From the NCBI GenBank assembly GCA_023411615.1, contig JAEYOR010000028.1, positions 21,607 to 85,606 on the forward strand: a DNA stretch of 64,000 bases, given 5' to 3'. The stretch is from Actinomycetes bacterium. Lineage in GTDB: Bacteria > Actinomycetota > Actinomycetes > Actinomycetales > Demequinaceae. Below, piece after piece: positions 1 to 7,962 of the stretch. The stretch's first letter is position 1. Each line of letters opens with the position of its first letter. A model generated the notes under the pieces. That model was not told the origin of the DNA. It did not search any database and was given only the letters and a program-made list of their open reading frames with translations. The position numbers and the translations under genes were made by a program.

Positions 1-813
1 GCTGACTGTTGCGAGCAGTGTCCGAGCGCCCCCATTAGGCTTGTCGTACACCTCAAACTGAACGTTCATGCCAGACGACTGGCCCTCAGTGAACGTCACA
101 ACAATGTCAGTGCCAGACTTCGCCGCCGACACACTCGTGGGCGCGGCAGGTGTCGTCTGCACGGCGCTCGACGCCGCAGACGTCGTAGAAGCCGTCGTGT
201 TGACCGCGACCACCCGATACTGGTAGCGACGATTCGCAACAGTGGTGTTGTCCGTGTACGACGACGCCGAACCTGACACGCCGTCAGCAATCGTCACCCA
301 CGAGCCGCCAGCGTTGTCCCACCGCTGAACGCGCTGAGACAAGTACGGAGCTGACGTGCCGGTGCCACCCGTTGAGTTGTTCGTCCACGCCACCGTGTGC
401 TGTGTATTGCTGACACGTGTCGCCGTCACACTCGTAGGTGCGGCAGGCGCTGAATACGGGCGAGCCGGGACAGAATAGTCCGACGTTGCCGAAAGCGTGG
501 TTCCCCAATACTCAACCCCCGACCACACCGCCGTCACACTGAGGGGGGTGGCCGCGCCATATGCGCGAGACACAACGATGAAGCTCTCCCACACCGGAGT
601 CGCGGAGTAGGCACCGTTCAACGCGAGCGTTCCCGAGCGCGACCAGTTGCCGCTCACTGCAAGGCTGTTCGACCCGTCAACCACATTGTTCGACGTGAGC
701 CAGAGTTCCCCGCGAACCGTATAAGAAGCGTCGGAGATCGAGGTAACCGAAATAATGAGGTCAAAATACGACGTGCCACCGTTGGCCGTATTGCTGCGAG
801 TAACATGCGCCAT
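1..813 (-). CDS. Minor tail protein with fibronectin type III repeats (C-terminus cut by window edge)
   Basis: An open frame of 271 codons starts at ATG 813 and runs off the left edge without a stop. It begins 1 nt after the tape measure stop, so it is in the tail operon. Residues 1-120 form a beta-rich N-terminal region with no family I can name. Two FN3-like modules follow, each opening with an APAAPTSV / TPAAPTSV type motif near residues 121 and 220. FN3 modules are common in actinophage tail-tip and fibre proteins and are thought to bind surface carbohydrate. The protein is probably a distal tail or tail-tip component. The exact role is inferred from position. Confidence 0.8.
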   Translation of the reverse strand, partial: MAHVTRSNTANGGTSYFDLIISVTSISDASYTVRGELWLTSNNVVDGSNSLAVSGNWSRSGTLALNGAYSATPVWESFIVVSRAYGAATPLSVTAVWSGVEYWGTTLSATSDYSVPARPYSAPAAPTSVTATRVSNTQHTVAWTNNSTGGTGTSAPYLSQRVQRWDNAGGSWVTIADGVSGSASSYTDNTTVANRRYQYRVVAVNTTASTTSAASSAVQTTPAAPTSVSAAKSGTDIVVTFTEGQSSGMNVQFEVYDKPNGGARTLLATVS

Positions 814-814
814 A

Positions 815-3289
815 TCAGACCGCCCCTCCCTGCTGACCAGCAAGCGTCAAAGTGGAAGCCAACTCATCAAGCGACAAACGCGCACCCGTCCTCACCGCAC
901 GAGCCACACCATCCACAACCTGGGCAATCTGATAGTCAGAAAGCGAGGCAGTGAGAGGGGATGAGTCGGAGCGGGAGGCGACAGGGGCTACCACGCCGAC
1001 ACCGCCACCAGTCGCATAGCCGCGCACGACCGCACGCCGCAAGTCCTCAATCGCGCCATGACCGCCCGCCGCAGCGACCTCACGCGCCGTCCAAACGTGC
1101 TCACCGTTCGACAGCCACGCAGGAATCGAGTCAGACGTGCCAGTGCCGGGGCCGAAAACAGGGCCACCATCAGCGAACGTGCTGCCGCCTGTCGTGTTGT
1201 AGCCGGAAACGGTGTAGCGGGTGGAGCCTTGCGACTTCTTCACCTCAGCGTTGAGCGCCCGCACCTGATCGAGCGCTGTCTGCAAACCGGGCGTCTCAAA
1301 CTTCGTGTGAATCACCGACGGAATGAGGTTCATCTGATCCGCAAGCGCCGCCGCCTCCTCGGACGTGAGGCCCATTTGCGTGGCGGCGTCAATGAATGCC
1401 TGCCGACCCTCGTTCATGCGGTCGTTGAGTTCACCCGTGGTGACGCCAGCGGCAACACCCGAATCGATCCAGTCCCACGTCGCGTCGGCGATGTCCGCGA
1501 GCGCGTCGCGGTTCTCGCGGCCCATCTTCGTGTTCTCATCGAGAGTCTGATTGACCTCAATCAGGACGCCGTTCTCGTCATACAGTGCGACGGTCGCAAC
1601 GTTTACCGCTTCGGCGTACTTGGTGAGGGCGTCCCATTCATCAAGTGCAACCCCCGACGCCTGGCGCGCAAGGTCGATCTGCTCCTTCAACGCCTCGTTA
1701 TAGAGCTCTACAGCAGTGCGCGCCTCATCGGTGACAGCCACCACTTCCTCGGTTGCGTCGGCCGACTTGAGTTGGGCTTCCTTGGCGTCGTTGAAGGCGC
1801 CAACGGCCTTGTTGACCTCATCGTTCTGCTTGCCGATCGCATCTGAGACAATGTTGACCAGCGTTGAGTACTTAGGCAGAGCGCGAGACAACTCACTCTG
1901 CGTCTCGAGCGAATCAATGTTGGCCCGCCGGTACGCATCGATCTGCGCGGTTACTCGCGCCTGAGCCTCAGCGTTCCCCAGCGCCGCATCGGTCAAGTCT
2001 TCGAGGTTCACACCGAGTTTCTTCGCGGCGTCCACAGCCCCAGACGAGACAAGCGAGTTGTACACGATTTGGCGCGAGTTCTCAGTGAGCGCACCGGTCG
2101 CCTTATCGAGCGAGTCAACGAGCGCTTGATTCGCCTTCTGAGACTTCGATGTGCCAAGCGTGTACAGGCTGAATGCGGCCGTGGCAACGGCGAGAACGGC
2201 GCTGATCGCACCAAACGCCGTCGATGCCACCCTGATAGCCGTGGCCGCGCGCGGCGCAATAATCGACAACTGTTGGAACGCGGTGTACGTCGCAACAATG
2301 CGCGGGGTCAAGACGAGGAACGTGCCGGACAACAAAGCGCCGACTGCAACAATCGCCCCGAACGCAACGGCCGTCGTCTTGACCCAATCGGGCAGGCCCT
2401 GCACCGCACGCATCACGTCGGCAAGGTTGTTCATCCACTCGACCAGCAGCCCGCCGCCATCAGGGTCAATGAGAGGTGTAGCGAACTCCGACGCGAGATC
2501 GCGCCACGCGGCCTTCACGCGGTCCATCGCGCCAACAAACGTGCTCTTCACGCCGGCAGCCGCACCACCAAAACGCTCCTGCATACCAGCGGCCAAAGCG
2601 TCGAGAGCGGCCTGCGCGTCAATAGTGCCCGCCGTAATCGCCTCACGAATCTCAGCACCCGTCATGTTCATCTGCGAGCCAATAAGGGTGGCCGCGTCAA
2701 TGCCTCGGTTGCCGAACTCGCGCAAATCCGTCGCAGTGATCTTCGAGGTCGCCGAAATCTGCGACATGATGCGCACAACCTCGGAAAGGTCATAGTTCGA
2801 ACCACCGAATGCAGCCACGGCATTCTGCGCCGCATCCAAATACGGAATGACCTTCTTTGTCTCAATACCAAAGCCGAGCATCTGCTGTTGAGCGCGAATG
2901 AATACGTCCTTCGCAAACGGACTCGTGCGAGCAAACTCGTCCAGCTTGTCCATTTGCGCATTCGCGGCCTGCGCATCACCCAGCAGCGTGCCAAGCGCCG
3001 CACGCGACTGCTGCTGCAAAGTGTTGTAAGCGATGCCCGTTTTGAGCGCCGCCGCACCAACAGCCGTGATCGCCGTACCCAAGCCGAGCATTGCCTGGCC
3101 GGCCGTGGTCCACGCCTGCCCATTGACCTGCGCAGACTGCACCATGCGGCCAAGGACGGTATCGATCTTTTGACCGTTGCGATCCGCCGCACCAAGCGCC
3201 TTGTCCGACGCCGACGCAGCCTCCGCCATCGCACGCTTGAAATCAGACACCTCAGCGCGAAGGCGAACAACAATCGTCCGGTCAGCCAT
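815..3289 (-). CDS. Tail tape measure protein
   Basis: The product is 824 aa and sets the tail length of a siphovirus. The N-terminal ~250 residues resemble the tape-measure N-terminal domain (helical, with the DLREFGNRGIDA and AITAGTIDAQAALDAL segments). Hydrophobic segments lie near residues 305-335 and 355-380, and the middle is helical and coiled-coil-like. The C-terminus has the FADGGPVFGPGTGTSDSIPA and SNGEH motifs seen in many actinophage tape measures. It sits directly downstream of the frameshifted chaperone genes, with one reversed gene between. By the usual ~0.15 nm per residue rule the tail would be about 120 nm; that length is an inference. Confidence 0.93.
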   Translation of the reverse strand: MADRTIVVRLRAEVSDFKRAMAEAASASDKALGAADRNGQKIDTVLGRMVQSAQVNGQAWTTAGQAMLGLGTAITAVGAAALKTGIAYNTLQQQSRAALGTLLGDAQAANAQMDKLDEFARTSPFAKDVFIRAQQQMLGFGIETKKVIPYLDAAQNAVAAFGGSNYDLSEVVRIMSQISATSKITATDLREFGNRGIDAATLIGSQMNMTGAEIREAITAGTIDAQAALDALAAGMQERFGGAAAGVKSTFVGAMDRVKAAWRDLASEFATPLIDPDGGGLLVEWMNNLADVMRAVQGLPDWVKTTAVAFGAIVAVGALLSGTFLVLTPRIVATYTAFQQLSIIAPRAATAIRVASTAFGAISAVLAVATAAFSLYTLGTSKSQKANQALVDSLDKATGALTENSRQIVYNSLVSSGAVDAAKKLGVNLEDLTDAALGNAEAQARVTAQIDAYRRANIDSLETQSELSRALPKYSTLVNIVSDAIGKQNDEVNKAVGAFNDAKEAQLKSADATEEVVAVTDEARTAVELYNEALKEQIDLARQASGVALDEWDALTKYAEAVNVATVALYDENGVLIEVNQTLDENTKMGRENRDALADIADATWDWIDSGVAAGVTTGELNDRMNEGRQAFIDAATQMGLTSEEAAALADQMNLIPSVIHTKFETPGLQTALDQVRALNAEVKKSQGSTRYTVSGYNTTGGSTFADGGPVFGPGTGTSDSIPAWLSNGEHVWTAREVAAAGGHGAIEDLRRAVVRGYATGGGVGVVAPVASRSDSSPLTASLSDYQIAQVVDGVARAVRTGARLSLDELASTLTLAGQQGGAV

Positions 3290-3312
3290 TGCGTCACCTC
3301 CGAATCGCGGTC

Positions 3313-3318
3313 TACGGT
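3313..3318 (+). promoter_or_regulatory. -10 element for a leaderless moron transcript
   Basis: TACGGT fits the actinobacterial TANNNT -10 pattern and is followed by exactly 6 nt and then ATG 3325, the spacing expected for a leaderless mRNA. No Shine-Dalgarno sequence precedes the ATG. This favours ATG 3325 over the longer frame that opens at 3289. Confidence 0.45.
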
Positions 3319-3324
3319 GAGCGC

Positions 3325-3627
3325 ATGGAAGCGCTAGTGGTTCTATTGCTGTTGCTCGTGGTCGGCGGTTTTGTGTTCGCCGGGGTGCTCGGCTTTGGCC
3401 TATTCACACTCGGCGAGAAATCGCGCAAGAAAGCCACTGCGCGTGCGCACGAGTTCTTTGGCGACTTTGATGGGCGGGATCTCGTGCAGTTCCGCGTCAA
3501 CATGGAGACGCCGGACGCGCAAACGATGATCGCCGGGGCGCACGAGCGCGGCTACACACTGACCTCGCGCACGGACCTAACCCCTGCTGGCGGTGCGTCC
3601 GACCTCGTTTTTGAGCGCCGCGCCTAG
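3325..3627 (+). CDS. Small membrane protein, reverse-oriented moron in the tail operon
   Basis: This is a 100-aa protein encoded on the plus strand inside an otherwise minus-strand late operon, between tape measure and its chaperones. Residues 4-28 form one strong hydrophobic helix; the rest is a soluble, charged tail of mixed alpha/beta character. Its 3' end overlaps the convergent chaperone ORF by 4 bp. Position, orientation and a private leaderless promoter are typical of morons, prophage genes expressed during lysogeny independent of the lytic programme. The function is unknown. The C-terminal part (residues ~50-100) vaguely resembles small actinobacterial DUF domains, but I cannot name a family. 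Confidence 0.65.
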   Translation: MEALVVLLLLLVVGGFVFAGVLGFGLFTLGEKSRKKATARAHEFFGDFDGRDLVQFRVNMETPDAQTMIAGAHERGYTLTSRTDLTPAGGASDLVFERRA

Positions 3628-3923
3628 CCGTCAATGCGCACAAACATGCGCTGACCGGGAGGCGGCTCGCTTCCTTTCGCGTATGCCTCGCGGTGAGCCC
3701 GCTCATACTGTTCAAGCGCGTAATCCATGCGCGTCTCCACGCGAAAGCGCCCCACAGCGTCCATGCCGGTTGTCAGCCAATCTGGATAACCGGTCTCGGT
3801 GATGTGCCGCTCGAGCAGCAGCAGGCCCTCCATGAGGCCACGGTCACGCTCGCGCGATGGGGGAAGCCCCAAGTATTCGCTCGGTCGGATCGACCAGGAG
3901 CGAGCCGCGTTCAACGACAGCAC
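3624..3923 (-). CDS. Tail assembly chaperone, frameshift (T-like) part
   Basis: The 99-codon frame begins with GTG 3923, which shares one G with the upstream stop (TAGTG). The frame is also open upstream through the slippery heptamer at 3956-3962, so it can be reached by a -1 frameshift. The fusion would be 309 aa: 199 from the upstream frame and 110 from this one. The product is acidic/basic mixed and small, like gpT of the lambda gpG/gpGT pair, which coats the tape measure during tail assembly. It is probably made mainly as the fusion; independent initiation at GTG is possible. Confidence 0.75.
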   Translation of the reverse strand: MLSLNAARSWSIRPSEYLGLPPSRERDRGLMEGLLLLERHITETGYPDWLTTGMDAVGRFRVETRMDYALEQYERAHREAYAKGSEPPPGQRMFVRIDG

Positions 3924-4552
3924 TAGGCCGGGTCGGTCCCAGAGCTGTCGAGCGATAAAAAACGGTCTACCTCCGGCGTGAGGCGATTCACCTTGTCAAG
4001 TGCAGAGTTGAGCAAGCCGATCCACGAATCACCGTGGGGTGTCTGTGCGAGCAATTCGAGCTCGACCTCCGTCATTGCAGGCTCAACGACCTCGCCATCA
4101 TCGCTCAACTTGCGCTCACGGGTAGCAGTCGCGCCTTCAACACGCTCGATCGCATAGGAGAGCCCCTTGAAGCCGAGTGCAACCAATGCCTCGCGCGTGT
4201 CCTCGACGTATTTTGCGACCGCTCGATCGTGCGCGTCCTGCTGGGCTTGAGTGGCGCCCCTGCCTAATGGCCGGGGCTCCTTCGGCATCGGAACGTCATG
4301 GTTCAACTGGCGGCGAATCTCAGGGCTGAATGGCCCAAGTGTCACCGTGATACGCGACGCATCACGACGGCCCTTCGCGTCATCCCACCGCGCCTTGAGT
4401 GCCTTCGCGTCAACACCGGACAACTCCTTGTCCTCATCCACAATGGAGGCGATCTCCACCATTTCAGCCATCGCCGCCTGATCCGAATACAGCGTGACCA
4501 CCTCGCGGCGCACAGTGCCGCGACTCATGAACTCCGAAAACACGTCAGACAT
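3923..4552 (-). CDS. Tail assembly chaperone (G-like)
   Basis: The product is 209 aa and lies between the major tail protein and the tape measure gene, the universal place for the siphovirus G-type chaperone. I chose ATG 4552 because a GGGAG Shine-Dalgarno lies just upstream; the frame stays open further, but that part antisense-overlaps the major tail gene. The protein is soluble and charged, beginning MSDVFSEFMSRG. Near its 3' end it carries the slippery sequence that would fuse about 5% to 20% of product to the next frame in known phages; that rate is not derivable here. Confidence 0.82.
   Translation of the reverse strand: MSDVFSEFMSRGTVRREVVTLYSDQAAMAEMVEIASIVDEDKELSGVDAKALKARWDDAKGRRDASRITVTLGPFSPEIRRQLNHDVPMPKEPRPLGRGATQAQQDAHDRAVAKYVEDTREALVALGFKGLSYAIERVEGATATRERKLSDDGEVVEPAMTEVELELLAQTPHGDSWIGLLNSALDKVNRLTPEVDRFLSLDSSGTDPA
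3956..3962 (-). other. Programmed -1 ribosomal frameshift heptamer
   Basis: On the minus strand the sequence reads T TTT TTA in the zero frame (codons CGT TTT TTA TCG), an exact X XXY YYZ slippery heptamer. It lies 11 codons before the stop of the first chaperone frame. Slipping back one base puts ribosomes in the frame of the downstream ORF with no stop in between. Confidence 0.8.
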
Positions 4553-4567
4553 AACAACTCCCAATCG

Positions 4568-4633
4568 CACGGGTGCACAGGCTTCACGGGTGACCCCCTC
4601 GCGCCGCCACCCGTGCAGGACGACGCGAGGGGG
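4568..4633 (-). promoter_or_regulatory. Mutually exclusive stem-loops between major tail and chaperone genes
   Basis: A perfect 10-bp stem joins 4594-4603 (CCCCCTCGCG) to 4624-4633. Inside its loop, CACCCGTG at 4608-4615 can instead pair with either of two CACGGGTG copies at 4568-4575 and 4585-4592. The alternatives cannot all form together. There is no U-run, so this may be an attenuator or RNA-stability element that keeps chaperone output below that of the major tail protein. Confidence 0.45.
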
Positions 4634-4640
4634 AGTCGGG

Positions 4641-5192
4641 TTACGCCGCCGAACTCGACGCACCAGCGGATGACGACCCGCCCGTGCCCACGAGTTGCTT
4701 CTGCGCGGCGTAGGTGCCAATAAAGACGAGCGGCACGTCGTAGCAGATGTAGTTCTCGTCCTCATCCACCACGCGCGCGGTGTCGGTCTCGAACTCGAAA
4801 TAGTCGTACTCGTCGCCAGCGACCAGCGCGCCGTCGTTGTACTCCTTCGGGCCGCGATACACGCCAAGCTTCACCTCGACGCCCTTCGTGCCAAACGCGG
4901 CAAACGCAGCGTCAGCCGACGGGTCAGGCTGCTTGGTACCCTCAACGTACTTACGGACGATGCGAAGCGTCCCAGCCGCATTGGTGCGACCGTTACGCTC
5001 ACCGTTGCCCTTGACGTTGATCGTGGCGAACGCGAACCGCGACGAGTCCGCGAAATTGATGTTGAGAGGCTTCACGAGCGAGTCCGAATAATCGGTCGCT
5101 CCGGCCCACTCAGTAGTTGTGATGGCATCGACATCGGCAGGGCGGGAGGCGAAATGCACCACTCGCTCCGTGCCGTCCTTGAGGAACAGCAT
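4641..5192 (-). CDS. Major tail (tube) protein with Ser/Ala-rich C-terminal tail
   Basis: The product is 183 aa and forms the tail tube in gpV-type siphoviruses. Identification rests on position (after the tail terminator, before the chaperones) and on a compact beta-rich domain. The GDEYDYFEFETDTARVV stretch and the repeated short strands fit tube proteins. Residues 169-183 leave the fold and become GTGGSSSAGASSSAA, six Ser in a Gly/Ala background. The last six residues are identical to the end of the major capsid protein. An AAGGAG-like site precedes the ATG. The tail is a plausible O-glycosylation target. Confidence 0.88.
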   Translation of the reverse strand: MLFLKDGTERVVHFASRPADVDAITTTEWAGATDYSDSLVKPLNINFADSSRFAFATINVKGNGERNGRTNAAGTLRIVRKYVEGTKQPDPSADAAFAAFGTKGVEVKLGVYRGPKEYNDGALVAGDEYDYFEFETDTARVVDEDENYICYDVPLVFIGTYAAQKQLVGTGGSSSAGASSSAA

Positions 5193-5276
5193 GGATGACT
5201 CCTTGCGTTTTTCCCCGACAGCGCGGGGCGGGGGGTGAATGGGTGGAGTGCACGGGTCCCGCCAAACGGCGGAAGA

Positions 5277-5681
5277 TTAGGAAGCGACCGGCTGAGCGGT
5301 GTAGCGGAAGGTATCCACGACATAGGCGGGGTGCCCGGTGCCGGGAAGCATCACTTCGCGGTCAACATCGAGCGGCGTCGTCGCAATGAGCGTGAGCCGA
5401 CCGCGCCAACCAGTGATCGAGGTCTTTGCGCGGTTGAGTTTCGGGCGAACCTTTTCCTGGCACCAACGCGCCTGTTCAACCGTCGCTCCGACATAGGTCA
5501 CGTGGATGAAGTCGCGAATGTATGAGCGACCGTTGATGGTCAACTGCACGTCATCACGCAAACCAGGTGCACGCACGACCACGTAAGGCATCGGCGGGTT
5601 CGCGGCCGTCACCTCAGAGTCATGCTTACCGATCCCGCTCGGCACAAGCGCCATGATCGCGGCAATATGCGCGCGGCTCAC
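5277..5681 (-). CDS. Tail terminator protein
   Basis: The product is 134 aa. It sits between the HK97 gp10-like gene and the major tail protein, where gpU-type terminators are found. It would cap the tail tube and join it to the head. Sequence features are modest: a mixed alpha/beta protein with an N-terminal helix (residues 1-14) and several strands. The ATG overlaps the previous stop by 4 nt (ATGA), so it is translationally coupled. The family assignment depends mainly on gene order. Confidence 0.7.
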   Translation of the reverse strand: MSRAHIAAIMALVPSGIGKHDSEVTAANPPMPYVVVRAPGLRDDVQLTINGRSYIRDFIHVTYVGATVEQARWCQEKVRPKLNRAKTSITGWRGRLTLIATTPLDVDREVMLPGTGHPAYVVDTFRYTAQPVAS

Positions 5682-6076
5682 AGTAAGTCCTCGAGAAGAT
5701 CGCCCATTGCCTGCTCAAACTTCGGCAACTCGCGGTCAAGAGCCGCCTGCGGGTCCTCAACGCGGCCACCGCCACCACGCGACGCACCAAAGTACGCGAT
5801 GTTCGCCAGCGCACCTCCGCGCTCGTGATCCGGGCCGATCTCCGCCTCATAGACACCATCGCCAGCAAACGATGTCTGATGTGTGTCATATGAGATTGAC
5901 CGTGCGAGCGACTTGAAGTGCGACGATCCGCGCATCGCCGACACCATGTCATCTTTGATGTTCTGCGCGCCATGGTTGACAACAGGTGCGACGTGACGGC
6001 CGAGATGTTCAGGAACCGCACGCATGTCAGCCGCAAGAGCGCGAAGCTCGGACGTGTCCAACTCCACCTTGCTCAT
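5678..6076 (-). CDS. HK97 gp10-like tail completion / neck protein
   Basis: The product is 132 aa. Its pattern matches the HK97-gp10_like family: an N-terminal helix, a central segment with DGVYEAEIGPDHERGGALANIAYFG in which the 'A-I-Y-x-E/F-G' region is typical, and a C-terminal helix. Proteins of this family link the connector complex to the tail terminator. Start and upstream stop overlap as ATGA. Confidence 0.72.
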   Translation of the reverse strand: MSKVELDTSELRALAADMRAVPEHLGRHVAPVVNHGAQNIKDDMVSAMRGSSHFKSLARSISYDTHQTSFAGDGVYEAEIGPDHERGGALANIAYFGASRGGGGRVEDPQAALDRELPKFEQAMGDLLEDLL

Positions 6077-6471
6077 GCCGTCACCTCTTCAATAGGGAGC
6101 CGAAGCGCGGTCTGATGCGACTTGGCTGGAATGTTCGTGACCCGCCACACTCGACCCAAGAGGCGCGGATTCAGAGGGTCGGCCGTCACTTTCACGAGCG
6201 CGCCCACAACGGGCATTGGAGCGCTCACGGGAAGGTGAAGCGTCTGTTGGCCTACAACGAACGTGTGAGCCCCAGCCTCGGGTGTTTGCGGGTAGGCGTT
6301 GTCGAAGAACTGGATCTTGCCAGGCCCCGAGTACACCTCAACCTCAGTCGGCGCGTACTTACCCGTCGTCTCGTTCAGGGTTGCGGCGCTCAGGGTGTAC
6401 ACCTTCACAGTGGATGTCATGTTGCGCTCAGCCGCACGACGACCGGCCAGGAGTGCAGAAATAAGGCTCAT
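6073..6471 (-). CDS. Head-tail connector / stopper protein
   Basis: The product is 132 aa starting at ATG 6471, which overlaps the upstream stop as ATGA; a 17-residue longer frame is possible but would overlap more deeply. The protein is a small beta-barrel-like sequence with the segment SGPGKIQFFDNAYPQTPEAG, similar to DUF6093-type actinophage stopper proteins. It would close the head after DNA packaging. The assignment rests on gene order and fold impression. Confidence 0.65.
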   Translation of the reverse strand: MSLISALLAGRRAAERNMTSTVKVYTLSAATLNETTGKYAPTEVEVYSGPGKIQFFDNAYPQTPEAGAHTFVVGQQTLHLPVSAPMPVVGALVKVTADPLNPRLLGRVWRVTNIPAKSHQTALRLPIEEVTA

Positions 6472-7055
6472 GACAACTCGCCCGTTACGGATGACCCGGC
6501 GCCAAAACGCTGACGTAGCCATGCGCGTGTGGCGGGCGGTATTTCCATTGGGTTGACAACCTCATCCTCGCCGCGCGTGAACGAGCGCTGATAGTCGTCA
6601 ATGCGCTCGCTGGAGATTCCACGGTGAGGGTCGAAGCCGTCAGCGGCAGCAGCAACACCGGCCGCAACAAGCGAGCACACAAGGTTCACAATGTCAGCGG
6701 GGGCCGCATCAACACCCTGCGTGTAGGTGACTGCAACCTCAACCGGATCGTCGGAGCACCCCCAGCCGGATGTGCGAAACAGTCGCCCATCAACCAGTTT
6801 CCAATCCGTCACGGCATCACCATCCACGGTGACGGCATCGACTGATCGAATCATCCATCCGGGGAGGCGGAGGTAGCGACCCCCGCCCCCCGAGATGGTG
6901 ACTGTTCCTGTGGTCGTCGTGATGGAACACCCAGCCGCATCGCGCACGCCCGCAGACGCTGACGCCAGCAAAGCAGTCGTCAAGGCAGTGTCTGACGTGC
7001 TCACCTTCCTGGCCGACAGGTCGGAGGTCGACGCAAGCGGAGTGAGTGCCATCAC
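6468..7055 (-). CDS. Head-tail adaptor protein
   Basis: The product is about 195 aa (M1 or M2, both in frame). It lies directly after the major capsid gene, the position of HK97 gp6/SPP1 gp15-type adaptors that dock on the portal ring. It shows an N-terminal helix (LSARKVSTSDTALTTALLAS), a beta-rich middle with GRYLRLPGWMIRSVDAVTVDG, and C-terminal helices. A motif like GISSERIDDYQRSF appears in many actinophage adaptors. Confidence 0.72.
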   Translation of the reverse strand: MMALTPLASTSDLSARKVSTSDTALTTALLASASAGVRDAAGCSITTTTGTVTISGGGGRYLRLPGWMIRSVDAVTVDGDAVTDWKLVDGRLFRTSGWGCSDDPVEVAVTYTQGVDAAPADIVNLVCSLVAAGVAAAADGFDPHRGISSERIDDYQRSFTRGEDEVVNPMEIPPATRAWLRQRFGAGSSVTGELS

Positions 7056-7064
7056 GCGCCTCCC

Positions 7065-7940
7065 TTACGCCGCGCTAGACGACGCGGCAGACGAGGACGA
7101 CGCGGCAGCGGACGACGAAGCGCCAGACATGCCGAACGTTGCGACGCCCTTGGGGATGGTGACCTTCGCGCCGTAGACGTGGAGGCCACGGATGCGGTCA
7201 GCAAACGCCGACGTGTCACGCATTGCCTCAGTCTTGGTGAGCTGAGACACAAACGCGATCGACGGCGCGTAAGCCATGATCGCGGCAGGCGCATTCACGA
7301 CCGGCAGGTTCTCGGTTTCAATGACGCGCGCGCCAAGGAGACGACCGAGAGTGCCGTCACGCAAACCAGCCGGATCACCCGACGTGTCAACACTCGTGAG
7401 CTTCGAGTCCGCACCAACAAGCAGTGCAGCAAACTCGGCATTCACCCACACGACGCGCTGGGCGGCAGGGACGGACAACTTGTTCAGCGCCTTCCGCAGA
7501 TCGCGGATAACGTCGAAGGCGTCGTCCCCATCGGCCGGGGTGCCGGTCGAGAGGTTGGTGAGTGCACCACTGGCGGCCACCGACAGGATGTACTTGTCGG
7601 CATCGATCGCGAGGCCGCGAGCGGCAGACTGCGTGTACACATCAAGCGAACCAGCGGCCTGACGGCGATCAATATCGTCAACCAGGAAGTCGTAGTTCTT
7701 CTCCTGGTCAATGAGCACATCGACCTTTGCCACGTCGATGGAGTCGGGAGACGTGGTGCGACCAGCAGCCTTGTAGTCCTTGATGGCGATGTCCACCGCA
7801 GTGGTCACCTGGACCTGGTTACCGGTCTTTGCATCGCCCTCGAACTCGCGGTTGACGATGGCGGCGGCGGTAACAGCCTCCGCAAAGTCGAGGCGGAGTT
7901 GGGCATTCCAGATCTTGGGAACGAAGTTGTTGAAAGCCAC
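7065..7940 (-). CDS. Major capsid protein with Ser/Ala-rich C-terminal tail
   Basis: The product is 291 aa and starts at GTG 7940 with a strong AAGGAG site. The sequence (MAFNNFVPKIWNAQL..., DRRQAAGSLDVYTQSAARGLA..., HVYGAKVTIPKGVATFGM) matches the actinophage P22/HK97-type coat family. It lies between scaffold and connectors, as expected. Residues 272-291 form a disordered tail with 11 Ser and 8 Ala, ending ASSSAA exactly like the major tail protein. The codons for the tail are mixed (TCG, TCC, TCT, AGC), so it is not a simple nucleotide slippage product. It is a plausible surface O-glycosylation platform. Confidence 0.92.
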   Translation of the reverse strand: MAFNNFVPKIWNAQLRLDFAEAVTAAAIVNREFEGDAKTGNQVQVTTAVDIAIKDYKAAGRTTSPDSIDVAKVDVLIDQEKNYDFLVDDIDRRQAAGSLDVYTQSAARGLAIDADKYILSVAASGALTNLSTGTPADGDDAFDVIRDLRKALNKLSVPAAQRVVWVNAEFAALLVGADSKLTSVDTSGDPAGLRDGTLGRLLGARVIETENLPVVNAPAAIMAYAPSIAFVSQLTKTEAMRDTSAFADRIRGLHVYGAKVTIPKGVATFGMSGASSSAAASSSSAASSSAA

Positions 7941-7962
7941 GATGGGCTCCTTTCACAAGGGG

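Noticed and set aside
1058..3337. Long plus-strand frames of 262 and 422 codons
   Set aside because: They are antisense shadows of the tape measure gene; high GC makes opposite frames open. They have no ribosome sites or recognisable domains.
3923..4867. 314-codon version of the tail chaperone
   Set aside because: The extra 105 codons overlap the major tail gene in another frame and are Arg/Ser/Thr-rich noise; a good Shine-Dalgarno supports ATG 4552.
7065..7130. Capsid Ser/Ala tail as a repeat-slippage or frameshift artefact
   Set aside because: Ser codons are varied, the frame ends in a proper TAA, and the independent major tail gene ends in the same hexapeptide.
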